DNA of 34,318 bases from Eimeria necatrix (taxonomy: Eukaryota > Apicomplexa > Conoidasida > Eucoccidiorida > Eimeriidae). The stretch spans positions 1-34,318 of the forward strand of contig NW_013655313.1 in NCBI RefSeq assembly GCF_000499385.1, written 5' to 3'. The notes under the pieces were generated by a model that saw only the letters and a list, made by a program, of their open reading frames with translations, was not told the DNA's origin and searched no databases. The translations under genes were made by a program, and so were the position numbers. The number at the start of each line of letters is the position of its first letter. Within the stretch, counting starts at the first letter, position 1. Below, in pieces: positions 11,190-21,795 of the stretch.

Positions 11190-12316
11190 TGTAACACACG
11201 TACACCGATGAGTACCAACAAGGTCTAGATCTTCACTGGAGTGCAGCATTCGTAACCAGGTCGCCACTTTCGACAAGAGCTGTCAGTACAGACCGTGTAA
11301 AAAGGAAATCCGCACACTGAAATGTGTTTTGCTAGGAATGTTTACCGTTTTATGATTTATATTGCTGATATACGGCATTTCCTGGGATACTTTTTCGTCA
11401 CTCTTGCGCCAACGGCACTCCAGTTGCACAGCGGAATTGAGAAGAAGCCAGGCTTGTTAGTTGATGAAGTGGTGATAAACAACTCTTTTTTGGCAATGCC
11501 AGGAGCTGATGTATTACTTTTCGTTAATACTGTGCCGGCGTGCCGGCGACTATGGGAGAAATGCCTGCTTCTGAGTTCGTGTTGCCGGCGTTGCCATAAC
11601 TTAGGAACAAAAACGCTTGCATTATGGCGGAAATGCAATGTTTATTATTTTGCTCATATTTGTGAGTAATGATCCGCGAGTCATTACAGCAGTGAAGGCT
11701 CACAATTGACTCCAGACCAGTGACCTTCACATTGGCTTCGGAAGCGAATTGGGTCGTCTCTCATGAAATAAATCTTAATGCTTTTCAAAATGCATTAAAC
11801 TAGGTATGAAATGGGAAGCTGTGACAAATATAGGGCTGAGATGAGCACCATTACCGTGGAGGTGGGACGAAGCCACCGTCTTTGGAACCCATTCAAGGCT
11901 GGAATACAATTGGTAGAGCAACACTTCATGAAATATATGAAATCTTCATTTTTTCAAACTAAAAAAATTGTGGTATACAAAAAATCTATTTGTCGGAGAT
12001 GAAGCCTATCTGCGTCTATTTGCTTGCGCCTATCTGCAAGGCAGTGGTCGATCACTTGCCGCGAACCCCCGCAACACGAAGCGCCCTGCGCAGGTTGACC
12101 GCCCCTTGTCCGTGCCCGTCAGGTAGCAGCAGAGATGAAAAGGAGTAAACAACTTGCTCAGCTGCTACCAGAAGGTTGAAAACATACTTGTTGCGGCGCT
12201 AGCAGCACTGCAATCGCTGGACCATCAGGTTTAAAGGAGTTTACGCCACAAGGGCAGCCCTGAATTGTCGCCTTCGGGTAGTCCATAGACCAGTTTGAAC
12301 TAACCAGGTAACAAAC
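11190..12316. other. Divergent intergenic region, probable two-way promoter
   Basis: About 1.1 kb lies between the start of the minus-strand coiled-coil gene and the start of the plus-strand RRLQ protein gene. Both encode signal-peptide proteins, so shared timing of expression is possible but unproven. A 115-codon plus frame at 11322-11669 has no motif, is Cys/Leu-rich and overlaps open minus frames, so I treat it as chance. AT-rich tracts occur around 11940-11990. Confidence 0.45.
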
Positions 12317-15007
12317 ATGCTTGGTATAAGCCGTCGCAAGGCATTTCTGGCCTGTACGGCCACGGCCATTCTCGCCCAAGGTCTCGTTTGCTGCTCCCCG
12401 GTCGCCGCGTTAAGCAACTCTGCCTCAACAACCCCAGCACAGGATAATCAGGAAAATAGCTATGCAGCAGTGGCAGCCGGCAGACCACATGGCTATGCTC
12501 CGACACCAGCCTTTCTTGAAGGTAAGAAGCCAGGATTTCAGGTTGCCGCTCTGGACAACCAAAGCCAGGACATTGCCTCCGCCTCCGTCGAATCATCCAC
12601 AAACACCACAGAAACACCTCAACATGAAGCTACCGCCGATCCAGCCCCATCTCAAGGACTGGAATCTTCTGTTTCCCCCGATTCAGCTGGCCACGCAGAA
12701 GGTCAGCGCCCCACCGCAGTTGCCGCGAGACGCCGACTGCAAGGTACCGTGGCAACTGTGGGCCCACAGAAATCTCCTTCGGAGCACAAGTTTACTGCCG
12801 GAGTCCCACACCGTCGTTTGCAGCTTCTGGCCGGCCTCTCGCAGCTAACGCAGCTCCCGCATCTCAGCCCACTGCCGAATTTGTTTGGCAGTGGGCTAAG
12901 CGCTCGCGACAAGGACCTGCTGGAAACCTTTTCCAGGAGAGTCGGCACAAGCAGGGAGCGCTTATACAGAGATTTGATGTTTACAACTGGAGCGAAAAGT
13001 CTCGGGATGGATGAATTTTCAGTGAAACAGCTCGTGGCGAAGGTCGGCCTTGAGAATATTTCTACTGGCCATATCCCCTCCTCGGTGCATCTTTCCCACC
13101 AAGAGTCCCGTGTGCTGGAAGCAGCAAGACGCAGCCATTTTGGTGTCGAAAGAATCATTGCAGCTTATGAAAGGGAAGTGGCTCAGCACGCGAAGACGCT
13201 TCGTCGTGGGCTGGAGGCTAACGTGGACAACCCGGCACTTCGCTCGAAAATAGCTTCTATTGCTTCCGATAATCTCTTTAAGCGCCCTAGAGACGTTATC
13301 ACTGTGCGTCGCCTTCAAGAGTCCCCTCGAATAAGACGCCTTGCAGCTTTACTGCAGGGCTCTGGCCTTCTTGGTACTGCTGGCTCCCTATTTCGCTCGA
13401 TGGACCCGTCAAGCCTTCCACATTCTCTAAGTGCTGGCCTTGGCGGACTTGGTCTTCACCATCTGAATCTGCCCAACATTGGAGCTCTGGGACACCACAG
13501 TGGCAGTGCCCAAGGGCCACTCCCTATTACTGACCTCAGTGGCCTTCAGCAGGCACTCCAATCTATATTCCCCGCGTCTCAGCAGGTAACTGCCATATCT
13601 GGCCCTCTTCGCTCCTTCCAGCAAGGCGTTGAGACAGCGACAGACGGCGCAATCGGATCATTTTTGTCTAGAGAAGGTCTGCTGCCCTTCTTGTCGATTG
13701 ATGCGGCTAAACAGATGCTGGGTGGCCTTTTAGGAGGTGAGGTGGCTGGCCCCAATGGGCTAACAGACTGGAAGGACTTGGGGCTTTCACCTGCTGCAGT
13801 GAGTGGGCTGTCCGCTGCTATGCCGTTTGACACATTCCTCAACAAATTCACGTCACTTGCTCAAGAAGTGGACTCTGGCGTTGGAATTATGAAGAGAGAA
13901 GCCAAAAAAAGGATTGGCGCACAAGGCTTTGCCATCCTTCCAGACCAGTTGAATCAAGTTGATAACATCCTAGATAGGCTTGTCTGGGGCACCTTAAACA
14001 CCCCCGTAAGAAGGCTGCAACAAACGGAAGCAGCAGATATGGCCCTGGGTGAGCCCACTCAACAGATAACGCCTTCTGAAGGGGCTAACCAGCATCAAGT
14101 ACCCTCTCCCGAGGAGCCGAAGACCGAAATTAGTCCAGTTGCCGATGCTGGGCTCCCAGCAAAAGAGCCCACTCCGCAAGTGACGGAAGCTCAGGTGCTG
14201 CCAACGAGCACACCAGAGCATCTTGCAACTCCTCCACAACAGGTCCAATTGCCATCGTCATCTCAGCAAGAAGAGCAGCTCCAGCCTGTTCCTGATCCTG
14301 CTCAAGCCGCTTCCAATACTGAGCAATCTACTTTGAAACCCGAGCAGCCAAGACCCGAACCTGAGACTGCTCCGGAACAGGAACAGCCTTCTTCGGAAAT
14401 CAATACGCCTAGTGCCGGGACTGAGCCTCTCCCAGATCATGCTCAGCAAACAACAGTGGAGAAAAGCGATGACACTCAGCAGCAGCAGCAGCAAGCTGCG
14501 GGGAGCACTACGCAGCAAGCTGCGGACAGCACTACGGCTGTAGATGATTTGGTGAACGCCCTACTTGATGAAAATGTGGGTGAGGAGGACCCGGAAGATG
14601 CAATTAACGCCGCGTTGCAGCGGGTTGAGCTTCTAGCCGATGCCGTTACTGTGTTGCTAAGCGAATACGAGAGGGCAGTAGAGCATCTTCAAGACCTTCT
14701 AGACGACCAGCTGGACACAGCAGAAGAGATTCGGGAGGAGCTGGAAGAGCAAGTGAAGGACCTAAAGAGTCAGGTTACAGCTGCACAGCAGACGAAGCAG
14801 GAAGGGACAGCTACTGCAGCTGCTGAGGTTGCTAAGGCGTACGATGAAGCGATGGAGAGCTTCAAAGCTTCTCTTGAGGGCTTGCTAGAGAAGCCTCAGG
14901 CAGAGCAGCCTCTTTCCCCTGCACTGCAGGGAGATATTTCAGGTTTGGCCGCAAAAATTGAAGCTGCTGCGGAGGAAAAGCTGCCGCCGCTTGTGTCTGC
15001 TCACTGA
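12317..15007 (+). CDS. Secreted protein with repeated RRLQ motifs and C-terminal coiled coil
   Basis: An 896-aa intronless frame. The N-terminus is a signal peptide (core AFLACTATAILAQGLVCC, cut probably near residue 30-32). RRLQ recurs at residues 139-142, 166-169, 331-334 and 565-568, with RRLA at 340-343. RRLQE and RRLQQ fit the R-x-L-x-E/Q/D shape of the PEXEL/TEXEL sites cut by apicomplexan aspartyl proteases such as ASP5. Between them, about 170-560, lies a Leu/Gly/Ser-rich helical region. Residues 570-740 are Pro/Gln/Glu-rich, with a six-Gln run (14477-14494) and a duplicated QAAGSTTQ/QAADSTTA. Residues 745-830 form an acidic coiled coil (EEIREELEEQVKDLKSQV). I read it as a secretory-organelle or exported protein made as a precursor and cut into pieces. 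The family is not recognised, and cleavage is inferred from motifs only. Confidence 0.85.
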   Translation: MLGISRRKAFLACTATAILAQGLVCCSPVAALSNSASTTPAQDNQENSYAAVAAGRPHGYAPTPAFLEGKKPGFQVAALDNQSQDIASASVESSTNTTETPQHEATADPAPSQGLESSVSPDSAGHAEGQRPTAVAARRRLQGTVATVGPQKSPSEHKFTAGVPHRRLQLLAGLSQLTQLPHLSPLPNLFGSGLSARDKDLLETFSRRVGTSRERLYRDLMFTTGAKSLGMDEFSVKQLVAKVGLENISTGHIPSSVHLSHQESRVLEAARRSHFGVERIIAAYEREVAQHAKTLRRGLEANVDNPALRSKIASIASDNLFKRPRDVITVRRLQESPRIRRLAALLQGSGLLGTAGSLFRSMDPSSLPHSLSAGLGGLGLHHLNLPNIGALGHHSGSAQGPLPITDLSGLQQALQSIFPASQQVTAISGPLRSFQQGVETATDGAIGSFLSREGLLPFLSIDAAKQMLGGLLGGEVAGPNGLTDWKDLGLSPAAVSGLSAAMPFDTFLNKFTSLAQEVDSGVGIMKREAKKRIGAQGFAILPDQLNQVDNILDRLVWGTLNTPVRRLQQTEAADMALGEPTQQITPSEGANQHQVPSPEEPKTEISPVADAGLPAKEPTPQVTEAQVLPTSTPEHLATPPQQVQLPSSSQQEEQLQPVPDPAQAASNTEQSTLKPEQPRPEPETAPEQEQPSSEINTPSAGTEPLPDHAQQTTVEKSDDTQQQQQQAAGSTTQQAADSTTAVDDLVNALLDENVGEEDPEDAINAALQRVELLADAVTVLLSEYERAVEHLQDLLDDQLDTAEEIREELEEQVKDLKSQVTAAQQTKQEGTATAAAEVAKAYDEAMESFKASLEGLLEKPQAEQPLSPALQGDISGLAAKIEAAAEEKLPPLVSAH
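12866..12897 (+). repeat. 11-bp inverted repeat inside a coding region
   Basis: AGCCCACTGCC (12866-12876) and its exact complement GGCAGTGGGCT (12887-12897) flank a 10-base loop. The segment encodes the Leu/Pro/Gly stretch around residues 184-194 of the RRLQ protein. The transcript could form a stable hairpin here. No function is shown. Confidence 0.85.
14492..14539 (+). repeat. 24-base in-frame tandem duplication
   Basis: Two adjoining 24-base units at 14492-14515 and 14516-14539 encode QAAGSTTQ and QAADSTTA. They follow directly on the CAG run at 14477-14491. This is typical replication-slippage variation in a low-complexity part of the secreted RRLQ protein. Confidence 0.8.
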
Positions 15008-15513
15008 GAAACTTGTGGGTGTCTATAAGCCTTCAAGTCAGACGGCTGGTGCGTCAAATCAAGTATGCATCCTTCTGGTCAGTTTAAAGCGTTTGCATGA
15101 ACAGGGCTCAAGCCTAAGCTATAGAAACGGGGTCCTGTGATGGTTCAAAGGCCCACGCATGCCTTTGGAATTCTGCAGTCAGTTTAGCCTGCGTTTGGAG
15201 GACAGGCTGTTTATCCTTCCCAGTACTGGAGTCAATCAAGTTTACAAGTGCTTGTTAAGTCAAGGATGACTCGTAGCATGGCAGGCTAACTAGCAGAGCA
15301 GCTGCTTGCATGATGGGTACAACGGCTTGTGCACAATTTCCTGAGGAGTTAGCGTATTTCTGCTCTATTATAGCTCTAGAGCTCGACATCAGATGAGCAT
15401 GAGGCCAAGAGCTTCGACCTCCCGCTGTCTCTCCCATGACCCAGCCTCTCTCTCAGTTCTAACACTGCCTGGAACATTTTTCTAACGAAGTATGGTGCCA
15501 TATGGCCAAAACT
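15008..15513. other. Convergent 3' flanks
   Basis: These 506 bases lie between the stop of the plus-strand RRLQ protein and the stop of the minus-strand E1 gene. No frame has a motif. The region is presumably 3' UTR and terminator of both genes, although I see no clear signal. Confidence 0.5.
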
Positions 15514-18500
15514 TTAGTCTTCAAATTGTACAGACCTAACCAGGACCTTAAGGGGCGGGAGAGTAACTTCTACCCCCGCAGAATCGGAAGCCGTAATGCG
15601 GACTACAACCCACGAAAGACCGTCCTGCTGTCTAGGTTGATTCATCTGCCGCCGAAGCCAGGCTTCTTTTCTTTGGCCGTGACTGGCCAACAGAGTCGCC
15701 CCTCGTAGTGACTGTCGCAGTGCCTCGGCGAGCTTAATTCTTGGATTGATGAGAACCTTTCGCTGCCGTACTCCAAACAGCCTCGCTATCTTTGGCGGTA
15801 GCGTGCTCTGCTGCTGTTGCTGCAGAAATTTGCCATCTTGTGGGGCAGCGTAAAGGAGGGCTTCCTTGCATGTTAGAGACACAACACGAAAGCCTGTATC
15901 CTTCTCTATGAGGTCCACAAGATCTGCAACTGTAATCGCCTCTGATGCTTCTGCTTCTCCTGCGACGACTCCTTTGCCTATAAGCGACTCAGTGGTGCTG
16001 TTCAGTGCGTGGCCACGGACACGCAGGCGGAAAAAGTCCCACGCGGAAAACGGTTGACCGCACCGCCGGCCGCTGGGAAAAAGCTGCGTTGGTGGTTCGA
16101 GAGGAGGCGCTTCAGCCAGGAAGGGTACTGAAAGTGAGAAAAAGCTATTGCGCAGATGCTGCAGTCGTGACTGCAAGGCTGTATGCCCTTTCCAGCAGGT
16201 CCCGGTGTCCAGCCAGATGACAGGAAGCCCACTTTGCTTGTCCCGTACGTGTTTCTGCTGCTGCTGTTCTCGCCGCTGCTGCAAGCGCTGGCTTGTGCGT
16301 GAACCTGCAAGACCTAGAGCGACCAGTCTGTATACCTCAAGGCAGGCAAGTGCTGCAGCAAGGGTTGTCGATGTGGCAGTTGCAGGGACTATGCGGCCTA
16401 TCAGCTGCTGCGTTTCTTCAGGGCCCGGTAGCGGCTTCAGCCCGAAGGCTCTGCATCGCAGCCGCGCTGCAGAGGTCAGAAAACGGAGGGGAACGGCATA
16501 GTCAGCCGAAAGCGACAGTTTTGCAGGAGCGCTCAAGGCATAGTTGCCTGCTCGTTCTACCGCTTGCACATCCCTCATCAACGCCTCAGCGAGAGAAGCA
16601 AGACTGGCACTGTTTTCTGTTTGCGCCAACAATTCACAGCTGTCTAACGATGTCCTTCGAGCTTGGGCCTGTGACAATTGCACAAGGTGCCACAGGGCAC
16701 TTGCTACGCACTGGCGGCTCCAAGGCCCAGTCCCTCTTCCTTGCAGCAATAACTCGTGTTCTTGTTGCTGTTGCAAGGCGGCTGCTGCGTTTGCATCTGC
16801 GCACGCCAAAGACGGCGTCATCCCGGCAACAGGTTCATAGCCAAGGGTGGCTGCAAGCAGCTGCCCAGAAGCACCAACAAGGTCAAGTGTATCTGCATCT
16901 GTAAAGTCCAAAGGCATAAGCATTTGCTTAGAACATTTTATTTCGACCGCTTCACCCAAAGGTTCATCAGACGCATTTGAAAGTTTGCCTTCCGTCTTTT
17001 CGCGAGCGACCCTGCGAAATAGAACGCCAAATATGGACAATGAAAGCAAAAGAAGTCTTAGGTGCGTGGGTGACAAGGGAGAGATTTCGTTTCGAGCCAT
17101 CGCCTGCTCTCCTTGATGCTGGAATGGCAGCTGCGGCTGCTCCAGCGGCTGCGGCTCTGTCTCCGTCGTCTTAATTTGCTGAGCCTTCAAGATCTCACGG
17201 GCAAGCAGCAGCAAAAATCGGAGCTGCAACCGTCCAGCTGCGGCAGCAGCCACAGCAGCAGGAGCCACGCCCAAAATGCGAAGGGCTTCTTGGATGTCAG
17301 TGTTATTTGGGTCCAGAGCAGCGCCACAAGCTGGGGAACGAGCTCCTGCATCAGCTCTCGAAAGCCCTTGCCCAGCAGCGCTAGTGCCTGCAGGTACATG
17401 CATTTTCTGTTCAAAAAGCTGCTGGAGAAGCACGTGAGCAGCAGCGATATCGTTTCTGAATCTCTGCTGGAGCTGATCTGAGGCCCAGTGCACCGCGTGA
17501 AATGGAGCAGTCGGGGCTCCTCGAACAGAACAAACGGGAACAGCCGACAAAGAGTTTGCTGCTGGAGAGGTACTGACGCCTCCTGTTGCTGCGCCGTAAT
17601 GTTCTGTCAGATGCGGCACCATGCTCTGTGCGTGACCTAAAGGGACACACAAACCGCGGCTACATGCAGTGCCACTTTCCAGAAACCCGCGAAAACACTG
17701 GGGCTGTAACTAGAACAACAAAATAATGCATTAATGGCCGCAACGCAGAGAAATAAACAAGCCGATGCATGCAGCTACATACAAAGCAGAGGCAAGCTAT
17801 GGCCAGCACTGAGTAAGAACAATAGATGCAAACGGGAGCAGCGACAGTAACCACGGCAGACAAATGATGGGACTGGGTAGAAATCAAGTGGGAAAACGTT
17901 TTCACGCAATCTACAAACAGGTGAAGAACGCGTCAACAATGCGCAAAAACTAGTGAATGGAAAGTCCGCAGCGGTTGCACACCTCTAAGACCGAGGGTGC
18001 CAGCCTCCACCCACGGCTTGGAATGAAGTAAACAAAGTTCATCAACGTATAAACGAGCATTTACTGAGTCCAAAGCAGCCACCATCAAGTCCTGATCTTG
18101 AATATACATCGGTGGAAGGCGCCAGAGGGTGTGCGGAGACAGCTGTAGCAGCCGCATAATGCAAAGCAGGAATCCGCAGAGGCGAAATACTCCACATGCC
18201 CATCGCTTTTGGGTATATATTCAAAAGCAGCAGCATAAAATAAGCCTACGCAGTGGAGCATAGAACGTTCGATGAGCAAGCAGCTGCTACTGTCCGATAG
18301 AAAGACAGAGACGGAAAACGTCTCAACAGGGCCACAACATTATCAATGGCAGTGTCAATAGCGTAAAGAGCAGTGGCAAAACGTGAAACGATAAGGATAA
18401 ACTTATTAAATCACTCCCACACACGGAGGAAGTAATATGCAATTGAAGCTTACCATGAATGGGAATGCCTGCAAGCGCACGCGGCTGCAGAGACGGAGGG

Positions 18501-21242
18501 CTGCAGCAGCAGCGGCAACAGACTTGGGCTGCTGCAAAGATGCCACAGTAAAGAGAACTTGTCTGCTGAGGTTTGACATCTCCACGGTGTCCCCGTCCAT
18601 CAAAGACAATAATCCGCCTTGGCAAGTCTCTACGCCAGGAATCGCCGCTGCAGGTCTTGCTGTGGCTGGTGCCGCTGTTTGAACTGTTGTGAGAGCAGCT
18701 CCCTCAAGCTCTACGGATTTTAATCCGTACCTGCACGCCATAAGCAGCTGTGAAATAATAGAATGCTTCTTTTTCTTTGGCGTGTCTCTGATAAAGCTCC
18801 CGCCGGAGTTCTGTTTGCAGCTTTGGAACTTGTTGTTGCTCTTATGGGTATCTTTGCAGTGTGTAGACACGCCCATGAGGGCAAAATTTTTGAGCACTTC
18901 ACATCCAATAGCGCCAGCTCCCACTAATAGGACTCGCAAATGGTTTAAACGGCTCTGCAGCTCCGCTCCTAGGAGTTGCTGCTGTCCCTCCCAAGGAAGA
19001 GACTTTGCATGCACCTCTACGGAATCACATCTCTCGGGCCCTGCGGCATCTACGTTGGTTGCAGCACACACTGCTGGCCCACTCGCTAAAAGGCAATTTG
19101 TTGTTAGATCTCTCTTGTTACTGCTTCTGTTGCTGTTGCTGCTGTCCTCATTGCTGCTGGTGCCAATAACCCTGCTTCCACGAACAGCGCCACCGTTAAT
19201 GCCTCTGTGCTTGATTAGTTCCAGCAATTCCAGAGCATCTAGCACGAAAGGTCCCTGCAGAGGCCGATACTTCCGAGTAAGACCCTTCAGCGCTTCCTGA
19301 GCTGCCAGGGCGCCTGCGACAGACACAACCAAGTACGACTTCTCAATAGAGCACAAATGTAAATCCGATGCGAGAAGAACACAACGCAGGACGTGCAACA
19401 CCGTAAATAGAAATACATGAGCAACCTACCCATTGCGGCTGCGATTGGAGCAATGTGACCCCTTGAGCCCTTTGCCATGAGGCCTCCTACACGCCCAGCC
19501 ACTGCCTCTCCCTTCAGAAGCGCAGCAGAAGCTGCTGCTTCTGCAGCAGCCTTGACTGCGACTGCGGTCTGGTTAGAAGCCCTTGCCGCCGCTGCTGCGC
19601 CTGCAGCCGCTGAAGCTGCCACAGTCGGCCCATATCGCCGCCTCCAGATAGAAGCTGCACGTTCTGCAACACGACGAGCACTAGGAATACGGCTAGCGCT
19701 CCAGCTTCTGAGACTCCCAGCTGCAGCTGCCGCTGCTGTGGAACCTGCCTCAGCTGTTGATCCAAATAGTTGGGCTGGATCAGTGCTCACAGCTTGTCCC
19801 TCACTCTCTGCTGCATCAAGGGCTTCAAATGCAGAAGTCAGGTACTGTTGCTCCTCATCAGCTGGCAGGTGGACTGCCCGACGCTTCGGCGGCTCTAACT
19901 GCTGTATTGACTCTGGGAGAAACAGAATGCTGCTCAACGGGTAAAAACTTAGGCGCCCAGTTTGCGGTTCCTGCTGCCGTTCCTGTTTCTGTGGCTGCGC
20001 ATGCTTGTGTAGAAGTGATGCAAGAGCAGCTTCTTCGCTCACTGCAGAAAATGTGAAATTGCCAAAGTCAACGGCGATTCGCCCGCTGAGGCCAGCTGTG
20101 GAGACCGCCACTACAAGTGGGCCACTCCTCAGCTCTTGTTTCTGTTCTAGCTGCCCTCTTCTCACTCTTTGCTGCGCCCTCAGTTTGCGAGCTACAGACG
20201 AAAAGAATATATTCTGTTGCAGAGGCCTATCACAGAGCAGCAGCACATCGACATGCTGAAGCAGGTTCTCCACACGCCTGCGCCATGCAGCCACCGTCTC
20301 CCCAGGCCGAATGTGTAAAGACACCTCAGCGACGCGAGCATAAGGAGCTTTAATATGCTGAAGAGCTGCACAGGCGATTCTAGCGCGATTCATGGGCTGC
20401 GCTTGCTGCTGCTTGGGAAGCTGTCGAAGACAGGCAGATAGTCCAGTCTGATGTCTTTCGAAGCGGCCTGAAGAATCACAAGGCGCTGAATTGGTGGCAC
20501 TTCTGGCAGCAGTAGCTGCAGCAGTTTCATCTGCAGTTGTTGCCACTATTTCTTGTTGCTCCTTGTGGCCAGAAAGGGCAAAATTTGCCGCTCTCTCTTC
20601 AGGGGCCGGCGCCTCAGGGTCCACCAGAAGAAGGCAGCCAACCCCTGATTGCAACAAGCACTTGGCTGCCTCGACCGCCACTGCTCCAGCACCAATTAAC
20701 AAGACGCGTGATCCGGGAAGCACCTGCTGCTGTTCAGGGCCCCACACCAGAAGCTGCCTCGAAAGCAATGAACGCAAAGAGAGGCTTTCTCTCCCTGGCA
20801 ACGCAGTTACGTCAACTGAGCTGCCTTGTCTCGGCGGCTCGAATTCAGGTGGAGAAGAAAATGCAGCGTCTAGAGCATCGTGAGCATCCAAGGGGAACGA
20901 TGGGGGCCTCTTCGGCAAAACAGTTTTGACATCTGCGCGTGGCTGCTGTGGCGACCATTTGGCGGCTGCGTGTGTTCCCTCTCTCGGTGTTACTAATTGC
21001 CGTTGTCCCAGTGCAGCAGCAAGGGGAAGGTATGATGAACTGAAAATGGGAGGATAACACGGAGGCTTCGCACGCACTGTGTGGCTAGAGGCTGCCGTAA
21101 TGCCGCCTGTGTGAGCAGATTGCTCATTTGTCCAGCAGCGGCGGAGAGCTTTTACATCAGAAAGCGCATATATAGATACGAGAAGCAACAGCGGTAGCAG
21201 ACATGGTGGCGGACGGCTGGCTAGGCGCCTATGCTTCCGCAT
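15514..21242 (-). CDS. UBA1: E1 ubiquitin-activating-type enzyme with leader, predicted apicoplast E1, five exons
   Basis: E1 enzymes adenylate a ubiquitin-like protein, hold it on a cysteine and pass it to an E2. Modelled exons are 21242-19430, 19313-18871, 18747-18454, 18142-17983 and 17636-15514 (1610 aa; animal UBA1 is about 1050). Visible parts: SRQLLVWG at 161-168 and GAGAVAVE at 184-191 (inactive adenylation half); AAQEALKG after exon 1; GAGAIGCE at 736-743; MDGDTVEMSNLSRQ with Arg814 (active half); ALDSVNARLYVD in exon 4; catalytic Cys939 in VPVCSVRGAP; IGRIVPATATS; and a C-terminal E2-binding (UFD) domain ending in VRSVQFED. The ATG at 21242 begins a signal peptide (CLLPLLLLVSIYALS) followed by a long Ser/Arg-rich leader, as expected for apicoplast targeting. 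Apicoplasts are known to use an E1 in ERAD-derived import; the assignment here is by leader and domains. An ATG at 21350 is in frame but would bury the signal. The exon 2-3 junction is the least certain. Confidence 0.88.
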
Positions 21243-21795
21243 GTTGTGCCTTCTTGCGCGTTGATAGCATCTCTCGGCTCGACCTGAGGAAGCAGCTGGG
21301 AGCGAATTCGTTGTTCCTGCCGCTGCAGTAGCTAGGCCAAGCCCGCTCAATTCCCTGTAGGGAGGCAGACAAACAATAGAGGCTCAGCCGCCGATTTGTC
21401 TGTGCTTCTGGGGATATGTTTAAAACATTGCAATGATATGAACCCCTCAAGGCTCGACTTCCGCGCGTAGCTTCCCTTCTCCGTATACATGCAGTAGCTA
21501 CTGCATATGCAGACACTAAGGAATATCGCCTATGAGAACTGCAGCATCTTTGGACGGTGACTGTCCACAAGCTGTTGCCGCTTTAGTCGTTTTCCTTTTT
21601 CTTGAAACCGTAAATTTTACCTTAGGAAAATTGATACTCGAATAAATTCATTGTGAAAACACGTGAACAGACAACTTCGTCACAGCAGGCGGTCTGAGTT
21701 ACTCTTGGAGGAGCAGTGGGTCCTATCGGGCTTCATGCAGCAGCATCATCAAAGACCCTCTATGGTCGGTTGTTTATTCGTTTGCTAATGTTTTT
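21243..21795. other. Upstream region of the E1 gene
   Basis: This separates the E1 start from the stop codon of the next minus-strand gene. It should hold the E1 promoter and 5' UTR. It includes an AT-rich stretch near 21590-21660. No separate gene is supported. Confidence 0.5.

Noticed and set aside
11322..11669. A 115-codon plus-strand frame
   Set aside because: It lies in a divergent promoter region, has odd Cys/Leu composition, is opposed by an open minus frame and shows no motif.
16293..16904. A 203-codon plus-strand frame opposite the E1 gene
   Set aside because: It is the antisense of exon 5 of the E1 gene, which has clear family motifs. GC-rich Ala/Gln/Leu coding sequence commonly leaves the other strand open.
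18406..18625. Possible separate small gene at the end of E1 exon 3
   Set aside because: The GTAAGC donor at 18453 and the in-phase continuation at 18142 place this in the E1 gene and its third intron.
18689..19300. A 203-codon plus-strand frame
   Set aside because: It lies antisense to E1 exons 2 and 3 and the intron between them. Its Leu and Ser runs mirror Gln/Ser codon repeats on the real strand.
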